DNA of 64,000 nucleotides from an uncultured Allorhizobium sp. (lineage in GTDB: Bacteria > Pseudomonadota > Alphaproteobacteria > Rhizobiales > Rhizobiaceae), in the NCBI GenBank assembly GCA_958439205.1, contig OY288189.1, positions 2,309,001-2,373,000 of the forward strand. The letters are read 5' to 3'. Positions 1 to 9,289 of the stretch are shown piece after piece; the stretch's first letter is position 1, and each line of letters opens with the position of its first letter. Under the pieces are notes generated by a model. That model did not search any database. It saw only the letters and a list, made by a program, of their open reading frames with translations, and was not told the origin of the DNA. Made by a program: the position numbers and the translations under genes.

Positions 1-1
1 G

Positions 2-1006
2 CCGGATCACTCCGACGCCGCCGTGAAGGGGCTGAAGGATGCGGGCATGCGCGCTGTCTTCGGCTACGGCAACTCCAACCAGGAATGGTTTCCGGTCAGC
101 AACAAGCCGACCAATTTCGATGATGTGAAGCGCGTGCGTGACACGCATTTTGCATCAGATGACGGTCTCGTCACCATGTCCTTTGCCGCGCGCGGTCCGC
201 AGTTTGCCACGCTCGACATCACGGAAGAGGATTTCCGCAAGGCGCGCGATCTGGGGCTCAGGATCACCGTTCACGTCGGCGATGGTCTCTGGGGCATGAA
301 CAAACCGCTGGTCCAGCTGAACGATCGGGGCCTGCTTGCTGATGACACGACCTATGTCCACTGCACGACGCTGCATGATGAGGATTTCAAGCTGATGGCC
401 GACACCGGAGGCACGGCCTCCATCTCGCCGGATCTGGAACTGAATATGGGCCACGGCTTCCCGCCTACGCTCAAGCTGCTGCAGTATGGCATTCGTCCGT
501 CCATCTCGATCGATATTGTCACTACAGTCGCCGGCGATATGTTCAATGCCATGCGGGCGCTTCTTTCCGGCACGCGTTCTGTCGTCAACAACGCCGCACT
601 TGAGGAAAAGCGCACCGTTGATCCGCTGCCGCTGATGACGCGCGACGTTCTGGAATTCGCCACGCTGCGCGGTGCAATTGCCTCTGGTCTTGGCCACAAG
701 ACGGGTTCGCTCACCCAGGGCAAGCAGGCCGATATCGTGTTGATCAACACCAACAGCCTCAACATGTTCCCGGTCAATCATGCCCCTGGCGCAGTCGTCG
801 AGGCCGCCCATGTCGGGAATATCGACTCTGTCTTCGTGGCCGGCAAGGCGCGCAAGCGCAATGGCAAGCTTCTGGGCGTGGATGTCGCAGCGCTGCGCAA
901 GCGGGTCGATGTGGCACGCGACGGTCTGTTCGGTCGGGCCGGCGTACCGACGGATGGTTCCTGGCTTCCGCGCCCCTATGGCTCGGCCGAAGAGTCAGAA
1001 TTCTGA
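2..1006 (+). CDS. Amidohydrolase family protein, 5'-truncated by window edge
   Basis: The frame is open from base 2, so the true start lies upstream of the window; the GTG at 23 is internal. The visible 334 residues are the C-terminal part of an amidohydrolase of the TRZ/ATZ and S-adenosylhomocysteine/cytosine deaminase type (metal-dependent hydrolases acting on C-N bonds). Visible landmarks are a VHVG histidine strand, YVHCTTLHD, a conserved Asp in SIDIVTT, and a C-terminal composite beta region with the family's GKQADIVLIN segment. The substrate cannot be read from the sequence. The next gene, a CobW-type metallochaperone, starts 14 bases downstream, which fits a metal-dependent enzyme and its metal supplier in one operon (inference). 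Confidence 0.85.
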   Translation, partial: PDHSDAAVKGLKDAGMRAVFGYGNSNQEWFPVSNKPTNFDDVKRVRDTHFASDDGLVTMSFAARGPQFATLDITEEDFRKARDLGLRITVHVGDGLWGMNKPLVQLNDRGLLADDTTYVHCTTLHDEDFKLMADTGGTASISPDLELNMGHGFPPTLKLLQYGIRPSISIDIVTTVAGDMFNAMRALLSGTRSVVNNAALEEKRTVDPLPLMTRDVLEFATLRGAIASGLGHKTGSLTQGKQADIVLINTNSLNMFPVNHAPGAVVEAAHVGNIDSVFVAGKARKRNGKLLGVDVAALRKRVDVARDGLFGRAGVPTDGSWLPRPYGSAEESEF

Positions 1007-1019
1007 TCAGGCGGACGTG

Positions 1020-2078
1020 ATGCTGACCTTTGAGACTCCAGGGACGGGACCGGACAAGGGCGTGGTCGCCATGCCTCAGCGGGTTCCCGTCTTTGTGGTC
1101 ACGGGGTATCTGGGAAGTGGCAAGACCACGCTGATCGCCGAACTGCTCCAGGCGCCTGACATGGCCGGCACGGCCGTGATCGTAAACGAACTGGCTGAGA
1201 TCGGGATTGATCAGGCCGTCATCGGAGACGTCAACACAAGCGAGGTCGTGCTGCTGTCCAATGGCTGCCTGTGTTGCGGACGCGGGACGGACCTTTCGAA
1301 CACGGTGCGGCGGCTCATTGCCGGCAGCCGCGCCAATGGGCAGAACCTCCGGCGGATCCTGATTGAAACCAGCGGCGCGGCCGATCCGGGCCCGATTCTG
1401 CGCCAGATATGCTTTGATCCGCAGCTGCGCAGTCACCTGCGCTATGGCGGCGTGCTGTGCCTGTTCGACACGATGTTCGGAGATGGTCTCCTGCAGCGCG
1501 ATCCGGTGGGCTACCGCCAGATTGCGCTCGCCGACATGGTTCTTCTGACCAAGGTTGACATGAGCGGCACGGATGCTTGCCGTGAGGCCCGCCGGAAGGT
1601 CGGCTTGCTGAATGGGGTTGCCGTCATCTCGGATGATCGCCAACAGGCCAGCACCTTTCTCGTCGGCGGCACAGGCGCCGTCGGTCGTACCGGCAGCCAG
1701 TCCTGGCTCGGGGCGGCTGTCGAGGCCGAGGACAAGAAACATCCGCAGACGATCGCCACGTGGACGGTTCGGATATCCGGCGTCATCGACTGGACGCGCG
1801 CGGAACTGTCGATGCGCCATGTCTACGATCGGCTTGGCGAGGCTGTGTTGCGGACAAAGGGGCTGATCCACACCAAAGGCGATCCGCGTCCGCTCGTCAT
1901 CCACGGGATCAATCGGCATTTCCATCGGCCGCTGAGATTGAAGGCTTGGGAGGGCGAGCCTGAAACACGCCTGGTCATCATCGGCATGGCCCAGGCCGAG
2001 CAGGCAGCCCGGGAGATCACGGGCGTCCTGGAGCAATGGGCTGAACCCGTTCTCGAAAGAGGCGAGGCGGCGGGGTGA
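1020..2078 (+). CDS. CobW/COG0523-type GTP-binding metallochaperone
   Basis: G3E-family GTPase, about 352 residues. An N-terminal Walker A (GYLGSGKTTL) is followed by the family's metal-binding GCLCC motif, and a CobW C-terminal domain closes the protein. Family members load zinc, cobalt or other metals into client enzymes using GTP. The open frame extends back to 780 inside the upstream gene; ATG 1020 is chosen because it lies just after the amidohydrolase stop, and ATG 1071, right before the P-loop strand, is an alternative. The client may be the amidohydrolase encoded immediately upstream (inference from context only). Confidence 0.88.
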   Translation: MLTFETPGTGPDKGVVAMPQRVPVFVVTGYLGSGKTTLIAELLQAPDMAGTAVIVNELAEIGIDQAVIGDVNTSEVVLLSNGCLCCGRGTDLSNTVRRLIAGSRANGQNLRRILIETSGAADPGPILRQICFDPQLRSHLRYGGVLCLFDTMFGDGLLQRDPVGYRQIALADMVLLTKVDMSGTDACREARRKVGLLNGVAVISDDRQQASTFLVGGTGAVGRTGSQSWLGAAVEAEDKKHPQTIATWTVRISGVIDWTRAELSMRHVYDRLGEAVLRTKGLIHTKGDPRPLVIHGINRHFHRPLRLKAWEGEPETRLVIIGMAQAEQAAREITGVLEQWAEPVLERGEAAG

Positions 2079-2115
2079 TGACCCGCATTTGAAGCATTCA
2101 CACAGGGAGGGAAAC

Positions 2116-2859
2116 ATGTCTGTTCATCTGAAGTCAAAAGTCGCGCTGGTCACCGGCGGCGCGCGGGGCGTTGGCCGGGAAGTGGCCCGGCGCCTGGCGC
2201 GCGAAGGCGCAGATATCGCGTTCATCTACGGCGCGTCCAAGTCTGCTGCCGCCGATGTGGAGAGCGAACTTAGCGCCCTTGGCATTCGCGCGAAGGGCTA
2301 TCACGCCGATCTGGACGCTCCACAAAGTCTGCCTGCCGTCGCAGCAGCCGTCATTACCGATTTCGGTCGGGTCGATATTCTCGTCAACTGCGCGGGCGTG
2401 TTTCCCAACGGAATGATCGGGGAAATGGCGTTTGAAGACTACGAGCGCGGCATGCGGATCAACCTTGATTCCGTCTACTACCTCACGAGCGAAGTGACAA
2501 AGTCGATGCCGTCAGGCGGGCGCGTCATCAACATTTCCAGCACGCTTGCCGATCGCGCCGGCGGCGCGGCGATCTCTGTCTATAATGCCACCAAGGCAGG
2601 CGTGAGCAGTCTGGCGCGCAGCTGGGCCCATGATCTGGCGCCGCGCGGCATTCTGGTCAATTGCATCCAGCCGGGACATATCAACACCGATATGAACCCT
2701 GATACGACCGACTATCACCACGAAATGATCAAGCGCATTCCGATGGCGCGATATGCCGAGCCGGCCGAAATTGCTGGCGTCGTGGCATTTCTCGCCGGTC
2801 CAGATGCGTCCTATATCACCGGCACGACGATTGACGTCGATGGCGGTCTGAACGCCTAG
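2116..2859 (+). CDS. SDR-family NAD(P)-dependent oxidoreductase
   Basis: Classical short-chain dehydrogenase of 247 residues. It has a Rossmann TGGARGVG nucleotide-binding loop, NCAG, the catalytic Ser of NISS, and the YxxxK pair in YNATK, and ends with the family's TGTTIDVDGG segment. It resembles 3-oxoacyl-ACP reductase or glucose dehydrogenase-like members; the substrate is not determinable. ATG 2116 is preceded by a strong ribosome site (GGGAGGG), which decides it over in-frame starts upstream. It follows the CobW gene by 37 bases and is probably co-transcribed with it. Confidence 0.9.
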   Translation: MSVHLKSKVALVTGGARGVGREVARRLAREGADIAFIYGASKSAAADVESELSALGIRAKGYHADLDAPQSLPAVAAAVITDFGRVDILVNCAGVFPNGMIGEMAFEDYERGMRINLDSVYYLTSEVTKSMPSGGRVINISSTLADRAGGAAISVYNATKAGVSSLARSWAHDLAPRGILVNCIQPGHINTDMNPDTTDYHHEMIKRIPMARYAEPAEIAGVVAFLAGPDASYITGTTIDVDGGLNA

Positions 2860-2869
2860 CGACGCTGCC

Positions 2870-2900
2870 GCCCCTTGCGGGTAGACGACACGCAAGGGGC
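2870..2900. terminator. Hairpin between convergent genes
   Basis: Perfect 10-bp inverted repeat GCCCCTTGCG / CGCAAGGGGC with an 11-base loop, followed by a short T run. It sits just after the SDR stop and before the 3' end of the convergent minus-strand gene, so it is a likely terminator for one or both. Confidence 0.65.
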
Positions 2901-2925
2901 AGTTTCATCAAAGTCCGCGGTCGCA

Positions 2926-4641
2926 TCACGAGGCATTCTGGCGGATGGCGCGGTAGATCTGGCTTTCGGCATCGGCGAGTGCCTTCTTCGGCGGCTTGCC
3001 TTCGAACACCGCTTCGAAGATCTCGTTTCCCAGGACCCGCTCTATCTCCACATATTCCGGTATCGGCGGACGCGACCAGGTGTTGAGTTCGTTGCGGCGC
3101 GCCATGCGATCCACGAAACTGACGATCGGCGACGATGCCATGGCCTCCGGATCGGCGCAGACCGAAAACCGTGGCGCCACCGGAAATCCGTTGCGCACAT
3201 GGGCCTTCATGGCTTCCGGGGACGCCATCCAGGCAATGGCATTGACGATTTCCTGCTTTCGCTCCTTGGGAACATTGGCCGGGATCGTCAGCAGAAAGCC
3301 GCCGACGGGCGCGGTCGGCTGACGGCCGCGAAGAATAGGCGGGGTGAGATAGGCCACGCGACGCTTCACCTTCGAGCTTAACTCATGCTCAAGCCGTGCA
3401 GCGCGCATCGTCCAGGAAAAGCTCATGGCCGCCCGCCCGGACATGAAGCATTCCAGATTCTTGTCGGAGCCGAATGTGTGGACATCGGGCGGTGACACCT
3501 CCCGCAGATGGCGCATGAATTCGATGGCCGCCAGACCTTCCTCCGAATTGATCCTGAGTTTCAGGTTCTTAACGTCGAAGCTGTCCTGCCAGTTCTCGTG
3601 CTTGCGCGGAATATCGATGATTGATCCTTGTGCAGAGGCGACCAGAAGCATGAAATCATGGGCGATCGTCATCCCCCGCGCCGCACTCCATGAAACGCCG
3701 AACATATCCTGGTCCGGTTTATGCAGAATGCGCGCCGCGGCGATGAGTTCGTCGAACGTTCGTGGATAGGGAAGTTGTGCGGCCTCGAATAGGTCCTTGC
3801 GCGCGGTGAGTATCTCGATCGTGCAATAAATGGGAATACCGTATTGCTGGTTGTTCCAGCGGCCCGTGCTCCAGACTGTCGGATGGAAGTCCAGCGGATT
3901 GATCGCCGCATCCGGAAGAACGTCATCAAGGCTAGCAATCAGGCCAGACGCGGCAAATCGACCGAGCCACGGAATGTTGAGAGCCACGACGTCATAGCTT
4001 GTCTTCGGCGCCTGCAGCGCCACTTGCGCCCTCTCGTAAAGCTCGGCCAGTGAAAAGAGGTCGAAACTGCTCTTTCGACCGATATCGTTGCGGAAATCGG
4101 ACCACATGTTGCGCATGCTGGCAAAGTAGTTGTCATCATGCAGCAGAAAACGGAGGTTGCGCAGCGCCGCCGAATTGATGTCGTGACCTTGCACCGGCGA
4201 GATGATGTGCGAGGCGAAATAGGAGCCGCCGAAGTAATACTCCTCGGTTTCGCTGCCGGATCGAAGGCCGAAGGTCTTTGCCAGATGCGCCTTAACATGC
4301 ATGGCATAGGTGATGAACGCGTCGATCAGTTCGTCGCTGGGGGCAAGGAACGCCGTCTTGTGCTTCGGTCCGCGTGGCACCCTGATGATCTGACCATCGG
4401 TGATCATCTTGGTAATCATCCGGTTGCCTGTGCCATAGGTGGCCTCCGACAATTCGATGAGCGAGGTAATATCGAGCGGCCGCTGCTGGATGTGACTGTC
4501 AACCAGTTCCAGAACAATGTTCCAGTGCGAGTCGGGCTTGACGCCGGGGATGCTCGTGTCGAAGGGGCCGCGGATCTGGCGCAGAAAGCCGATGATGCGC
4601 GATAGTTCGTGATCGGAGAGCTTGCTTTCCTGTCTTGCCAT
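2926..4641 (-). CDS. Winged-helix / ABC-type solute-binding protein fusion, probable sugar-sensing regulator
   Basis: 571 residues without a signal peptide. Residues about 10-130 look like a MarR-type winged helix (helices around DITSLIELSEA and TGNRMITKMI, then a wing with RVPRGPKHKTAF). Residues about 150-560 look like a type 1 extracellular solute-binding protein, with conserved segments such as SYDVVALNIPW, YGIPIYC, TFDELIAAA and a FMSGRAAM region. Binding proteins normally act outside the membrane, so the fusion suggests a cytoplasmic one-component sensor whose periplasmic-type fold reads a ligand and controls DNA binding (inference). Annotation pipelines would probably name it simply a solute-binding protein. 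It is likely to regulate the adjacent catabolic genes. No frameshift is seen. Confidence 0.72.
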   Translation of the reverse strand: MARQESKLSDHELSRIIGFLRQIRGPFDTSIPGVKPDSHWNIVLELVDSHIQQRPLDITSLIELSEATYGTGNRMITKMITDGQIIRVPRGPKHKTAFLAPSDELIDAFITYAMHVKAHLAKTFGLRSGSETEEYYFGGSYFASHIISPVQGHDINSAALRNLRFLLHDDNYFASMRNMWSDFRNDIGRKSSFDLFSLAELYERAQVALQAPKTSYDVVALNIPWLGRFAASGLIASLDDVLPDAAINPLDFHPTVWSTGRWNNQQYGIPIYCTIEILTARKDLFEAAQLPYPRTFDELIAAARILHKPDQDMFGVSWSAARGMTIAHDFMLLVASAQGSIIDIPRKHENWQDSFDVKNLKLRINSEEGLAAIEFMRHLREVSPPDVHTFGSDKNLECFMSGRAAMSFSWTMRAARLEHELSSKVKRRVAYLTPPILRGRQPTAPVGGFLLTIPANVPKERKQEIVNAIAWMASPEAMKAHVRNGFPVAPRFSVCADPEAMASSPIVSFVDRMARRNELNTWSRPPIPEYVEIERVLGNEIFEAVFEGKPPKKALADAESQIYRAIRQNAS

Positions 4642-4684
4642 TTCAGAGCCCGGAAACCTCTTCTTTGCGGAAGCGCTCCGGCCG

Positions 4685-5605
4685 TTACTCCGGCTTGGTT
4701 AGGCCACCGCTTGCACGCATCCAGTCGAAAAGCGCAAAGAAATCCTGTTCTGCATATCCGACATTCGAAGCGGCAATATATTGCTGCAGGATGGTATTGG
4801 CCACGACCATTGGCACCTGATTGGCGCGTCCGGCATCCGTGATCAGCATGAAATCCTTCGCCATCTGCGAAACAGAGAAGGCCGGCGTGAAATCCATGTT
4901 GGAGATCATGTCTTTCTTGTATTTGACAAGCGGCGAGGCGACGGCACTTTCCGAAATCACGTCCATCATCTGCTTGGCATCGAGTCCGCCCTTGGCGCCA
5001 AGCACCAGTGCCTCACCGAGGATCGACGATGTCGCTCCGACCAGCGTATTCAGGACGAGTTTCATGTAGCGGGCTTCTTCGCCCTGGCCGAGATAGAACT
5101 TGCGGGCCGCCAGCACATCGAGGAGAGGCTCGGTGTCGTTCCAGGCGCTGAGATCGCCGGAGGCGAGCACGGTGAGGTCGCCACTACGCGCAAGAACCGT
5201 GCTGCCGGAAACTGGGCAGCGCAGATAACCGATGTCGCGCTGCGTCAGATCCGCCGCGATGCGCTCCGACAGGTGTGGCGAGACTGTGCTCATTTCGACA
5301 AAAACCGCGCCTGGACGGATCCGCGTCAGGAAGCCTTCGTCGATTCCGTCCGTGCCATAGACAATGGAGCACAGCGCCGCATCATGAGGAATCATCGAGA
5401 ATATGATGTCACAACGGCTTGCCAGATCGGCAACGGAGTTGGCGACTGCGGCACCGCGCGCGACAAGACTCGCGCGATTTTCGGCGGCCGGATCGCAGAT
5501 GAGGACCTGATGGCCGGTTTCTATCAGGCGCGTGGCCATGGGATTCCCCATCTTTCCGACGCCGATCCAGCCCACGATCTTGCTGGCATTTTGATCTACC
5601 GTCAC
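4685..5605 (-). CDS. NAD(P)-dependent beta-hydroxyacid dehydrogenase (3-hydroxyisobutyrate dehydrogenase family)
   Basis: 306 residues, the usual family length. N-terminal GVGKMGNPMA is the Rossmann glycine loop; the substrate-binding signature near residue 120 (CPVSGS) and the catalytic-Lys region (KLVLNTLVG) are present. Family members oxidise 3-hydroxyisobutyrate, tartronate semialdehyde or related beta-hydroxyacids. It is transcribed divergently from the YciI/dioxygenase pair and lies 43 bases after the 5' end of the winged-helix/solute-binding gene, with which it may form an operon. Confidence 0.85.
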   Translation of the reverse strand: MTVDQNASKIVGWIGVGKMGNPMATRLIETGHQVLICDPAAENRASLVARGAAVANSVADLASRCDIIFSMIPHDAALCSIVYGTDGIDEGFLTRIRPGAVFVEMSTVSPHLSERIAADLTQRDIGYLRCPVSGSTVLARSGDLTVLASGDLSAWNDTEPLLDVLAARKFYLGQGEEARYMKLVLNTLVGATSSILGEALVLGAKGGLDAKQMMDVISESAVASPLVKYKKDMISNMDFTPAFSVSQMAKDFMLITDAGRANQVPMVVANTILQQYIAASNVGYAEQDFFALFDWMRASGGLTKPE

Positions 5606-5677
5606 CGCGTCACTCTCCGCCTATGCACCATGTTTGGCATGATAGCGCCAAGCGGGAGGTTCGATTTGGGGGATTTC

Positions 5678-5690
5678 ATCCATTTTGGAT
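5678..5690. promoter_or_regulatory. Small palindrome in the divergent promoter region
   Basis: ATCCATTTTGGAT is a perfect ATCCA/TGGAT palindrome, with a further ATGGAT a few bases on. It lies in the 237-base gap between the divergent dehydrogenase (5605) and YciI (5843) genes, where an operator would be expected. Such short repeats occur by chance, so this is only a candidate. Confidence 0.25.
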
Positions 5691-5842
5691 GCAATGGATC
5701 GGGTTGCTTCGCGGAGGCTTTGATAGGTTGCACCTGACGTACGCAGTCTGGTCGTTGTGCCTTGCCGGAGATTCCGTTGCAGGTGGGACGGGGCCGGCGG
5801 TCATTGCGGTTGAAAACGGTTCCAACATAGGGAGAGCGTATC

Positions 5843-6130
5843 TTGCATTATGTAGTTCATTGCCTCGACAGGCCGAATTCGGTGGAGAAGCGTCTTGCGC
5901 ATTATGAGGCTCACAAGGCGTATCTTGTTAAGCCGTCCGTCAAGATTGTCATTTCCGGCCCGCTTGTGGCAGATGATGAGACAACAATGATCGGCAGCTG
6001 CTTCATTGTCGAAGCTGAAAGCCTTGCGGAGGTCGAGGCCTTCAACCTTGAGGATCCCTTCCGCAAGGTCGACCTTTGGGAGCAGATTTCCATCCGACCC
6101 TTCATTAAGCGCATGGACAATCGTAGCTGA
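5843..6130 (+). CDS. YciI-family protein
   Basis: 95-residue ferredoxin-like alpha+beta protein of the YciI/YCII family, starting MHYVVHCLD and ending in WEQISIRPF. The family's His and Asp pair is visible (HYEAHKAYL; SGPLVADD). Homologues are fused to, or encoded beside, aromatic-ring catabolic enzymes; some act as chlorohydroquinone-type dehydrochlorinases or isomerase-like proteins. The start is TTG, preceded by GGGAGAG at a good distance. It lies 45 bases upstream of the ring-cleavage dioxygenase, so they probably form one transcript. Confidence 0.82.
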   Translation: MHYVVHCLDRPNSVEKRLAHYEAHKAYLVKPSVKIVISGPLVADDETTMIGSCFIVEAESLAEVEAFNLEDPFRKVDLWEQISIRPFIKRMDNRS

Positions 6131-6175
6131 ACGCGTGCCGATTGACGCGCCAGACATGAGGGAAGGAGAATTGCT

Positions 6176-7033
6176 TTGCGCGACCTGAACGAAGACACTC
6201 TGACGAAAGAGACGATCCGTGCGGTGACAGGGGGCAAGGACGGGCGTATTAGCGCGGTGAGCGAGGCGCTCGTCCGCCATCTGCACGCCTTCATCCGCGA
6301 GATCGAACCGAGCCAGGCGGAATGGGAATTTGGCATCGACTTTCTCACTCGTGTCGGCAAAATGTGCAGTGAAACTCGTCAGGAGTTCATTCTTCTTTCG
6401 GATACGCTGGGAGTGTCCATGCTGGTGGATGCCATTAATCACCGCCAGCCGGAAGGAGTAACCGAAACGACCGTCTTCGGCCCCTTCTATGTCGAGAGCA
6501 GGCCGGAATTACCGTTGGGAGCCAATATGTCTCCCAACGAGACGGGCGTGCCACTTTTCGTCTCCGGCACTGTGAGCGATATCGAGGGACGGCCGATTGC
6601 GGGAGCTTCAGTTGACGCTTGGCATTCCGACGATGACGGTCATTATGATGTGCAGGTCGGTTCGGATCTGAGGATGCGGGCGCGTTTTCGCTCCGATGCG
6701 GAGGGAAGGTTCTGGTTCTGGACGGTTCGTCCAACTTTCTATCCCATTCCCAATGATGGCCCGGTTGGCGACATGCTGGCCGCTCAGGGCCGGCATCCTT
6801 ACCGGCCGGAACATGTGCATTTCATGATTGCGGCGCTTGGTCAGAAGACGCTTGTTACTCATCTTTTCATCGATGACGACCCCTATCTCGACAGCGATGT
6901 TGTCTTCGGTGTCAAGAGTTCTCTCGTCACGCGCTATCGTTATGAGACGGCGGGTGAAGCGCCTGATGGCTCTATCTCCCTGCGTGATTATCTCTCACTT
7001 GAATATCATTTCGTGCTGAGCCCAGCGGCCTGA
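6176..7033 (+). CDS. Intradiol ring-cleavage dioxygenase, hydroxyquinol 1,2-dioxygenase-like
   Basis: 285 residues. The N-terminal all-helical dimerisation domain typical of catechol/hydroxyquinol dioxygenases (about 1-100) is followed by the intradiol beta-sandwich. Candidate non-haem Fe(III) ligands are Tyr in FYPIPNDGPVG and the His pair in RPEHVHF, plus an earlier Tyr near DGHYDVQ. The VFGPFY and AWHSDDDGHYD segments match hydroxyquinol-type members more than protocatechuate enzymes. It cleaves a hydroxylated aromatic ring between two hydroxyls to give a muconate or maleylacetate. TTG 6176 follows GGAAGGAGA. Co-transcribed with the YciI gene. The exact substrate is inferred. Confidence 0.87.
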   Translation: MRDLNEDTLTKETIRAVTGGKDGRISAVSEALVRHLHAFIREIEPSQAEWEFGIDFLTRVGKMCSETRQEFILLSDTLGVSMLVDAINHRQPEGVTETTVFGPFYVESRPELPLGANMSPNETGVPLFVSGTVSDIEGRPIAGASVDAWHSDDDGHYDVQVGSDLRMRARFRSDAEGRFWFWTVRPTFYPIPNDGPVGDMLAAQGRHPYRPEHVHFMIAALGQKTLVTHLFIDDDPYLDSDVVFGVKSSLVTRYRYETAGEAPDGSISLRDYLSLEYHFVLSPAA

Positions 7034-7578
7034 CTATGCTGACAGTAAATGACTTCGTCTCTGAACCTCGGCCCGGCCATGCGCAACGTCGATTGAATCG
7101 GATGTCCGCAATTGGCGCTTTTGCGCCATGACGGCGGTCCGCCCAAGTAGGTCATCAATCTGGGTCCCCAGCCGATTTTGCGAGACCCGTTTCAGCACGA
7201 AGGATGGCCGGAAGAACAGCAGCCAAGATTGCTCAAGTTGTTGAGATGGCGTCGCCTTTTTTCTGTGAGAAACAACCGCTGATTTTCGGCCAAAAACCAC
7301 CTAAAATGGCTCGCCTGGAGAGCCGGTATTCTCACATGATTTCAATGTTTTAGAGGATTTGCGTTTTATTTTTCTGTGTTTTCCCGCCGCGAGCGATCGT
7401 GGATGCCATCTTTGTGTCCTGGCTTTGAGCTGACGTTAACATGGCAGTAGCGCGGCAATAACTTCCGCTCGGGAGCGCAGAGCCGGAGGTGAGATAAGCA
7501 GTTTAGCGTGGCCGCTTTGCGCCTTCATTTCCGCCATTCGAGAGCAGGAGAACAGATCCTGAAAGCAGCCATTCTCCA
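7034..7578. other. 545-base intergenic region
   Basis: Separates the dioxygenase from the 3' end of the signalling operon. The short open frames on both strands show no recognisable family and no ribosome site. It may hold decayed sequence, but I could not identify it. No tRNA-like or CRISPR-like structure was seen. Confidence 0.5.
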
Positions 7579-8721
7579 CTATGGAGCTATCGTTGCCTGT
7601 ATCGGCAGCTCAAGGGTGAAGACGCTGCCCGACCCCGGGCCATCACTCCACACAGAAACATCGCCGCCGTGTAACTCCATGAGTTGCTTGACGAGGGCGA
7701 GGCCGATCCCAAGGCCCCCGTGAGCATGATCCCGATGCTCTTCGACTTGCTCGAACATCCTGAAGATTGCGCCAGCGGCCTCGGCACTGAGGCCGAGACC
7801 ATTGTCAGTGACGCTCACACGATAGGTGCGCGGATGTAAGTCCAGCGCTACCTCAATCTGACCGCCCATTGTCGTGTACTTTGCGGCATTATTCACGAGG
7901 TTTGAAACGCACTGTGTCAGCCGGACCTTGTCCGCGAATACTCTGCACGGCTGATCCGGAACCCTGACGGTCACCGCATGGTTTCGCTCCTCGATCGCCT
8001 GTCCGGTCATGTCTAGCGCAGAGTGAATGGCATCTCTCAAGTCAAAGTCTGACTTAACAAGATTGATTTTGCCCTGCGTTATCCGTGACACATCGAGTAG
8101 GTCGTCAACCAGCCTGATTATGTGGTCCATCTGTTGGTGCATGAGGCCGTGGATCTGCTCTATCTTGCCAGCATCCGGCTTTCTTGAAAGAATTTTCAGC
8201 CCGCCATTGAGAGCGGCAAGTGGGTTGCGCAGTTCATGGACGAGAACGCCGATGAACTCGTTCTTTCGCTTGTCGGCGAGCTGAAGCGCGCGAGTCTGCG
8301 CCTCAAGAAGGTCGCGCTGTTCGGAAATCATTTTACGCTGGCGATAGAGTTCTGCAAAAATCTCTGCCTTGCTGCGCAGAATATCTGGTTCGATCGGTTT
8401 TTGAATAAAGTCGACGGCGCCCGCTTCATATCCCTGGAACCGCCGCTCGGCTGTATGGGTGCCGGCAGTCACGAAAATGATCGGAACCCGCCGTGTCCGC
8501 TCATTGCCTCGCATGAGTTCGGCAAGCTCGAAGCCGTTCAAACCTGGCATCTGAACGTCGATCAGCGCCAGTGCCACATCATGTTGCAGCAGAAGTTCGA
8601 GAGCCTCATCGCCGGACCGCGCCTTCAATAGCATCAGCTCGTCGCGTTGTAGCAGCGCTTCCAGAGAAAGCAGGTTCTCTGGAAGGTCGTCAACCAAGAG
8701 GAATTTGACGTCAGTGTTCAT
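7579..8721 (-). CDS. Response regulator-histidine kinase hybrid (REC-HisKA-HATPase)
   Basis: 380 residues: an N-terminal receiver (about 1-120; DD near residue 11, phospho-Asp in LIDVQMPG, Lys in IQKPIEP), a short coiled coil, a HisKA dimerisation domain with the H-box [14 protein letters not shown], and a HATPase domain (N box [11 protein letters not shown] boxes DNGLGLS and [13 protein letters not shown]). There is no membrane segment. The receiver-before-kinase order suggests that kinase output is controlled by phosphorylation of its own N-terminus. It is the last gene of a tight operon, overlapping cheB by 11 bases. The output is unknown. Confidence 0.92.
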   Translation of the reverse strand: MNTDVKFLLVDDLPENLLSLEALLQRDELMLLKARSGDEALELLLQHDVALALIDVQMPGLNGFELAELMRGNERTRRVPIIFVTAGTHTAERRFQGYEAGAVDFIQKPIEPDILRSKAEIFAELYRQRKMISEQRDLLEAQTRALQLADKRKNEFIGVLVHELRNPLAALNGGLKILSRKPDAGKIEQIHGLMHQQMDHIIRLVDDLLDVSRITQGKINLVKSDFDLRDAIHSALDMTGQAIEERNHAVTVRVPDQPCRVFADKVRLTQCVSNLVNNAAKYTTMGGQIEVALDLHPRTYRVSVTDNGLGLSAEAAGAIFRMFEQVEEHRDHAHGGLGIGLALVKQLMELHGGDVSVWSDGPGSGSVFTLELPIQATIAP

Positions 8722-9289
8722 TTTCGATGTTCTGCAAATAGGTTGAAATCTTCGACAAAGTCAAAACTTGAGCGCCTGGGCATGCGCGGATAGCAGCTTC
8801 GGGCATGGCCCGAGTGAAAGCCTCGGTCGGATCCTGAACGATTGCCGTTCCGCCAGAACGAACGACGGCGGAAAGGCCTTGGGAACCGTCATGATTGGCG
8901 CCCGTCAGGATAATCGCTGTCAGTTGGCTGCCCCAGGCGTCTGCCGCGCTCTCGAATGCCACGTCGATCGAGGGCCGCGAGAAGAGGACCTCTTCTTCGC
9001 TGGATAAAGCGACATGCGTTCGCCCCTCGAGCGACAAATGATAATTAGGGGGCGCGAAGTAGATGAACCCGGCTTCCACGGGCTCCTTGTCTTCCGCCTC
9101 AATCGCGCGAAGCTGACATTTGAGGTCAAAAATCGCGGCGAGCACACTGCGTTTGTTTGGCGGCAAGTGCACCACGACGAAGATGGGATACGGATAAGTC
9201 GCAGGAAGTGGCGGCAATATCACGGACAGCGCTTCGAGCGCCCCAGCGGAGGCGCCGATGATGATCGCGCCGTTCGGATTGTCCTTCAC
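8711..9289 (-). CDS. CheB-type methylesterase domain protein without receiver
   Basis: 192 residues comprising only the CheB catalytic domain. The SASAGALEAL motif carries the active-site Ser, VVVHLPPNK the His strand, and ILTGANHDGSQGL the catalytic Asp loop. Classical CheB has an N-terminal receiver, which is absent here. It removes methyl or amide groups from glutamyl residues of chemoreceptor-like proteins. It overlaps cheR by 4 bases (ATGA) and is in an operon with two kinases but no receptor or cheA, so it probably serves a non-flagellar sensory pathway (inference). Confidence 0.9.
   Translation of the reverse strand: MKDNPNGAIIIGASAGALEALSVILPPLPATYPYPIFVVVHLPPNKRSVLAAIFDLKCQLRAIEAEDKEPVEAGFIYFAPPNYHLSLEGRTHVALSSEEEVLFSRPSIDVAFESAADAWGSQLTAIILTGANHDGSQGLSAVVRSGGTAIVQDPTEAFTRAMPEAAIRACPGAQVLTLSKISTYLQNIENEH

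Noticed and set aside
774..2117. 447-residue antisense frame over the CobW gene
   Set aside because: Shadow of the CobW gene; no recognisable domains.
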